Shown: in pieces, positions 19,674 through 22,882 of the stretch
Layout of the letters: each line of letters begins with the position of its first letter
Position numbering within the stretch: the stretch's first letter is position 1
Assembly (NCBI GenBank): GCA_021464525.1
Contig: JADRCO010001067.1
Coordinates: 1 to 22,882, forward strand
Reading direction: 5' to 3'
Length of the DNA stretch: 22,882 nucleotides
Source: Rhizophagus sp. LPA8_4_AMF
Taxonomy: Eukaryota; Glomeromycota; Glomeromycetes; Glomerales; Glomeraceae
Notes under the pieces: model-generated
Database searches by the model: none
Told to the model about the DNA's origin: nothing
What the model saw: the letters and a program-made list of their open reading frames with translations, nothing else
Program-made: the position numbers and the translations under genes

Positions 19674-21956
19674 ATTAGAATCTGATAATCATTAACTTAT
19701 TTGAAATCTTTAATTAAAATGAGTTAAATGGTAATAAGATCATCATATTGAATAAATAGAATTACTTTATAATGTATTTTTTGGTTTATTTTTATGATAT
19801 GTCTGTATTAAAATAATAAAATGATGAATAATATTACTTTAAATTATCAATATAGGATAAAATTTGAAAACTCTCTCCAGTTGCATTTATGGCCATTTTT
19901 ATTATTAATTAATTTTTTTATTTTTTTATTTTATTTATCACAAAAGGACCCTGCTTACTTTTAATAAAGGTCTCTATAGAAATTTCAACTTTTATATGTA
20001 ATTTTACCTTACTTTTTCTTGCAATTCTATTGGTTAATTGATCTAAAAAAAATAAAATAAAATAATGCAGTGTAATATTTCCTTTTTTATATATAATTTA
20101 TCTATATATAATAGGACCTTTAAAGTAGTTTGCATATAAATTTTATCTTAGATTTACTGACATCTCTATTAGAAGTAAGTGGGATCTTATCACAAATATA
20201 TTTAAACCTTAATAATAAATACCCTTTTCTTATTATCTACTTCAGTTTTTTTACAAAACTGCAAACTTTGATTTTTGGTTGCTATTGTTTTCATACTATC
20301 CTTTAATGAAGAACAAAGACTAACTTTTATTATTAAGTGTGAAACTATACATTATGGAGGACTTAGTTTTTATCTAAATAAAACTACAGAACCACAAATA
20401 TATTAAAATACAACATGGAGAGATTTAACGACATCTTGGAAAATGATGATTTTATTTATTTAGCAACACTAACAATTATACCAATGGACTGATGTGTTTT
20501 TCAGTATTAAAAGACATGTTAGATTTTCTAGCGTCCTGACTAACACATCTGAAGCCTGGAATATTAGCAAAAATCTGCTGACATTTCAAATATTACTACC
20601 TTATCCTTTTCCCTAAGATGCCATCAACATTTTTCTCTTATATCAGGCTATACAAACACCTATTTTTTGATGAAAAATGTACCAAACATGGATTCCACCT
20701 AATTGAGAAGACAGTACTATAAAAGTAGATGATTCCTTCAATAGTTTTCTTGACGCATTTCTAATTAATATAAAAACAAGTTTAAATACGATTCCTTTAG
20801 TACTAACTTCAAGCACTAAAATGGACTATAACATTAACTTCAGTTTACACCTAAATTACCAATTTTCTTTCACAGTATTAGAACTAACCTATGATTTATC
20901 TTTAAAATACACCTCAGGATTTCTTCATTTTGGCTCATTCATATATACTTATACTTGACAAGAGGCTACAAGAATAGGGATAAATTTGATAGAAGATATG
21001 AAACGATTTGGATGTTTTCATTTTTTGTTATTTTTTTTAAATTTTATATTTTTTTAGTTAATTTTTATAGATTTGTGTTTGGGTTTTCTTCATTTTTATA
21101 TTTTTCTTCTTTTTTAATCTTTCTTGTTTTTGCTTCTTTAACTTTGTTTTTGATTTGAAAGTTGTAAAAATCCTTTTACGTATCTATCCTCATGTCTACT
21201 ATGATATAGGAATTTTGACCTGCAATATTAAAACTAATGAATGAAGTTAAAGGATGCAAAGTATATGATGGCAAAAGAATTGGATATATTACTATATGAA
21301 AGGCCCAAGGATCCTTTATTTCCATGCGGTATCAAACTAGTAAGTGGGATTACGATTTAAACTACTATACACAGGTGATAATATACCTTTGTGAATTAGT
21401 AGTATATATTTTTTTTGTAAAATTTTCTTTCTCTTCTTTTAAAAAATTATAAAAGGCCATAGTGTAACAGGTCTCTGAGATTCCTGATGCAGATTGTAGG
21501 GCCATCGGGCTAAGTAATTTGTATTTTACATACAATTACCTGCATAAGCTGAATTATCTCACTGACAGTACACATATGAGATTCTTTACAAATGACAAGT
21601 AGTTTATTGGATAATTATATTAGTTTCGTCATATAATTATTTTTAATTTTAGTATTAGACATTTGTATGGGACTAATAATTTAATAAATACGCTGCAGAA
21701 TTAAAAAAAAAATAAATAAATTATTAATATAATTAAAATCTGATTTTAAATTCAAATTAAATTTATAAATTAAATTTTAAATTAAATATTAAAATTATTA
21801 AGCAAAATATAATTAATATCTCTAGAATAACGACTTATTCAACTTATAATTAGTTTAATTAAACGTGATTACTTAATAAAATCACATGATTTATAAATAT
21901 TACAATTTGATTGGGTACTCCTTTAAATTATATAAATAAATAAATTTTAATGATTA
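19674..21956. other. Gene-free AT-rich region
   Basis: No intact gene is supported. A patch around 20415-20620 has short open stretches with peptide-like composition (MERFNDILENDDFIYLATL, later SSVLTNTSEAWNISKNLL in another frame), so it may be an old coding remnant, but I recognise no family. The rest is AT-rich with poly-T tracts (19913-19933, 21020-21060). Confidence 0.4.
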
Positions 21957-22146
21957 GGGCAGTGACAGATATTACCTAATATCACTTTATACCCCCCCCC
22001 CTAGGTAAGATTTTTTTTAACCAATAATATTTAAATATATATATATTATTAAGTTTAACCAATAAGAATGCTTATTTGTGTGTCACGTAAGATTTTGGTT
22101 GACCCCCACCTCCTAAAATATTACCTAATATCTGTCACTACCCTTA
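21954..22146. mobile_element. Harbinger-type MITE with TTA duplication
   Basis: The element 21957-22143 (187 bp) has termini GGGCAGTGACAGATATTA (left) and, read inward from the right, GGGTAGTGACAGATATTA. Each is followed by CCTAATAT or GGTAATAT. TTA flanks both sides (21954-21956 and 22144-22146), the 3-bp target choice of PIF/Harbinger elements. Inside are a C10 run (21992-22001) and two TTTAACCAATAA words around an AT microsatellite (22036-22049). It is non-coding. Confidence 0.85.
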
Positions 22147-22839
22147 ACTACTTTATATAATTGTTTATTTACTAGGGAAGTGAAAATCGTTGTAAGTCTG
22201 AAGCAAAAAAATTTTCACTTGTTTATCTATCTTTGTTTATTCATCAAATATAGCACAAAATTTCAGTGATGTGACAATGAGTATATTTCAGGAGGTTTCA
22301 AAAGAAAATAATATGATGTGTAATTATTCAAAAAAGGAAATTATTACCATTTTTGTGGAAGGATGTTTTTCAAGAGATAAACATTTTTTACATTTTCGTT
22401 TCCAGAGATAGTCCTCTGCTTTGCTACAAATAATAAATAATCTTTTTTTATAATATGTTTTTTATTTTATCCTTATTATTTCTTATACTAATTGAAAAAT
22501 TAGATATATTTTTTATTGATTTCTTTAATGAAATATTTACTAATAATTTACTATTTTTTTTCTATATTTTATGTAGTTTAACATTAGACTTAAAAGATAA
22601 TATTCAGAAATTTTTTTTATTAGTTTCTTTAATAAAGTATTTGCTAATGTTTTACTTATTTTTTTTATATTTTAAGTAATTGAATACTAAAATTGGAAGG
22701 TAATAGTCCAAAAGTAGGTTTATTGATTTTTTAACTTTTTTTTTTTTTTAAGTTTAGATTTAATTTTTATTTTTTACTTCTTATTCCATCATACTAACTT
22801 TTTTATATTTTCTTTTCCTTTTATTTGTTTTTTTTCTTT

Positions 22840-22882
<43 letters not shown>
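22147..22882. other. Gene-free region ending in long poly-T
   Basis: No gene is supported. From 22440 the plus strand becomes strongly T-rich, and the final 39 bases (22844-22882) are uninterrupted T, preceded by shorter pyrimidine runs from 22730. The open frame at 22455-22679 is a by-product of this composition. The poly-T run may be the reverse of a poly-A tail of a retroelement lying beyond the window, or simply a point where assembly stopped. Confidence 0.5.

Noticed and set aside
20955-21158. Phe-rich 67-codon frame
   Set aside because: It is a translation of poly-T tracts, despite looking like a membrane segment.
22455-22679. 74-codon Phe/Leu-rich frame
   Set aside because: T-rich composition alone explains it; no start context or homologous motif.
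1-22882. tRNA, rRNA or CRISPR array
   Set aside because: I found no convincing tRNA arm pairs, no rRNA-like segment, and no regular repeat-spacer array; the ~111-bp tandem units are contiguous without unique spacers.

Overview
The window looks like a stretch of an AT-rich fungal nuclear genome. It has three intron-containing genes with GT-AG introns of 72-220 bp, AT-rich codon use, long A/T homopolymer tracts and a dense population of small inverted-repeat elements. A fungal-type ArAE_2/BRE4-like membrane protein, Crinkler-like remnants and heavy Tc1/hAT/foldback decay together suggest an arbuscular mycorrhizal fungus (Glomeromycotina, Rhizophagus-like). That assignment is inference; there is no rRNA or marker gene to prove it.

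Gene-bearing part (about 1.85-8.87 kb). Three genes lie in tandem on the + strand. The first is a six-exon, 1215-aa polytopic membrane protein of the ArAE_2/FUSC ('brefeldin A sensitivity protein') type. The second is a three-exon, 264-aa mitochondrial K+/H+ exchange-related (Mit_KHE1 type) protein. The third is a three-exon, 205-aa secreted protein with a signal peptide, four cysteines and a GPI-anchor-like tail. I derived the exon joins by reading frame and splice signals; every join keeps the frame. The three proteins show no obvious shared pathway.

Left flank (1-1.85 kb). This holds a 108-bp direct repeat of CTTCCAAT-type motifs and a foldback element (212-664) whose arms are degenerate tandem CGAAATG-type repeats.

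Right part (8.9-22.9 kb). I found no intact gene. It is a graveyard of elements, several with clear termini. These are a 202-bp hAT-type MITE with a perfect 8-bp target duplication; a GC-richer imperfect palindrome beside it; a ~1-kb element with 31-bp terminal inverted repeats; Crinkler-like coding remnants on both strands; and a pogo/Tc1-type MITE with TA duplication. Further right are a second foldback element whose core is telomere-like TTAGGG-related sequence; a ~2.8-kb Tc1-type element with a decayed transposase; and a Harbinger-type MITE (TTA duplication). The Tc1-type element carries a nested 95-bp MITE and a nested pogo-like insertion filled by a ~111-bp minisatellite. The window ends in a long poly-T run.

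The least explained objects are the minisatellite inside the nested element, the foldback pair, and the GC-rich palindrome at 10.33-10.50 kb.
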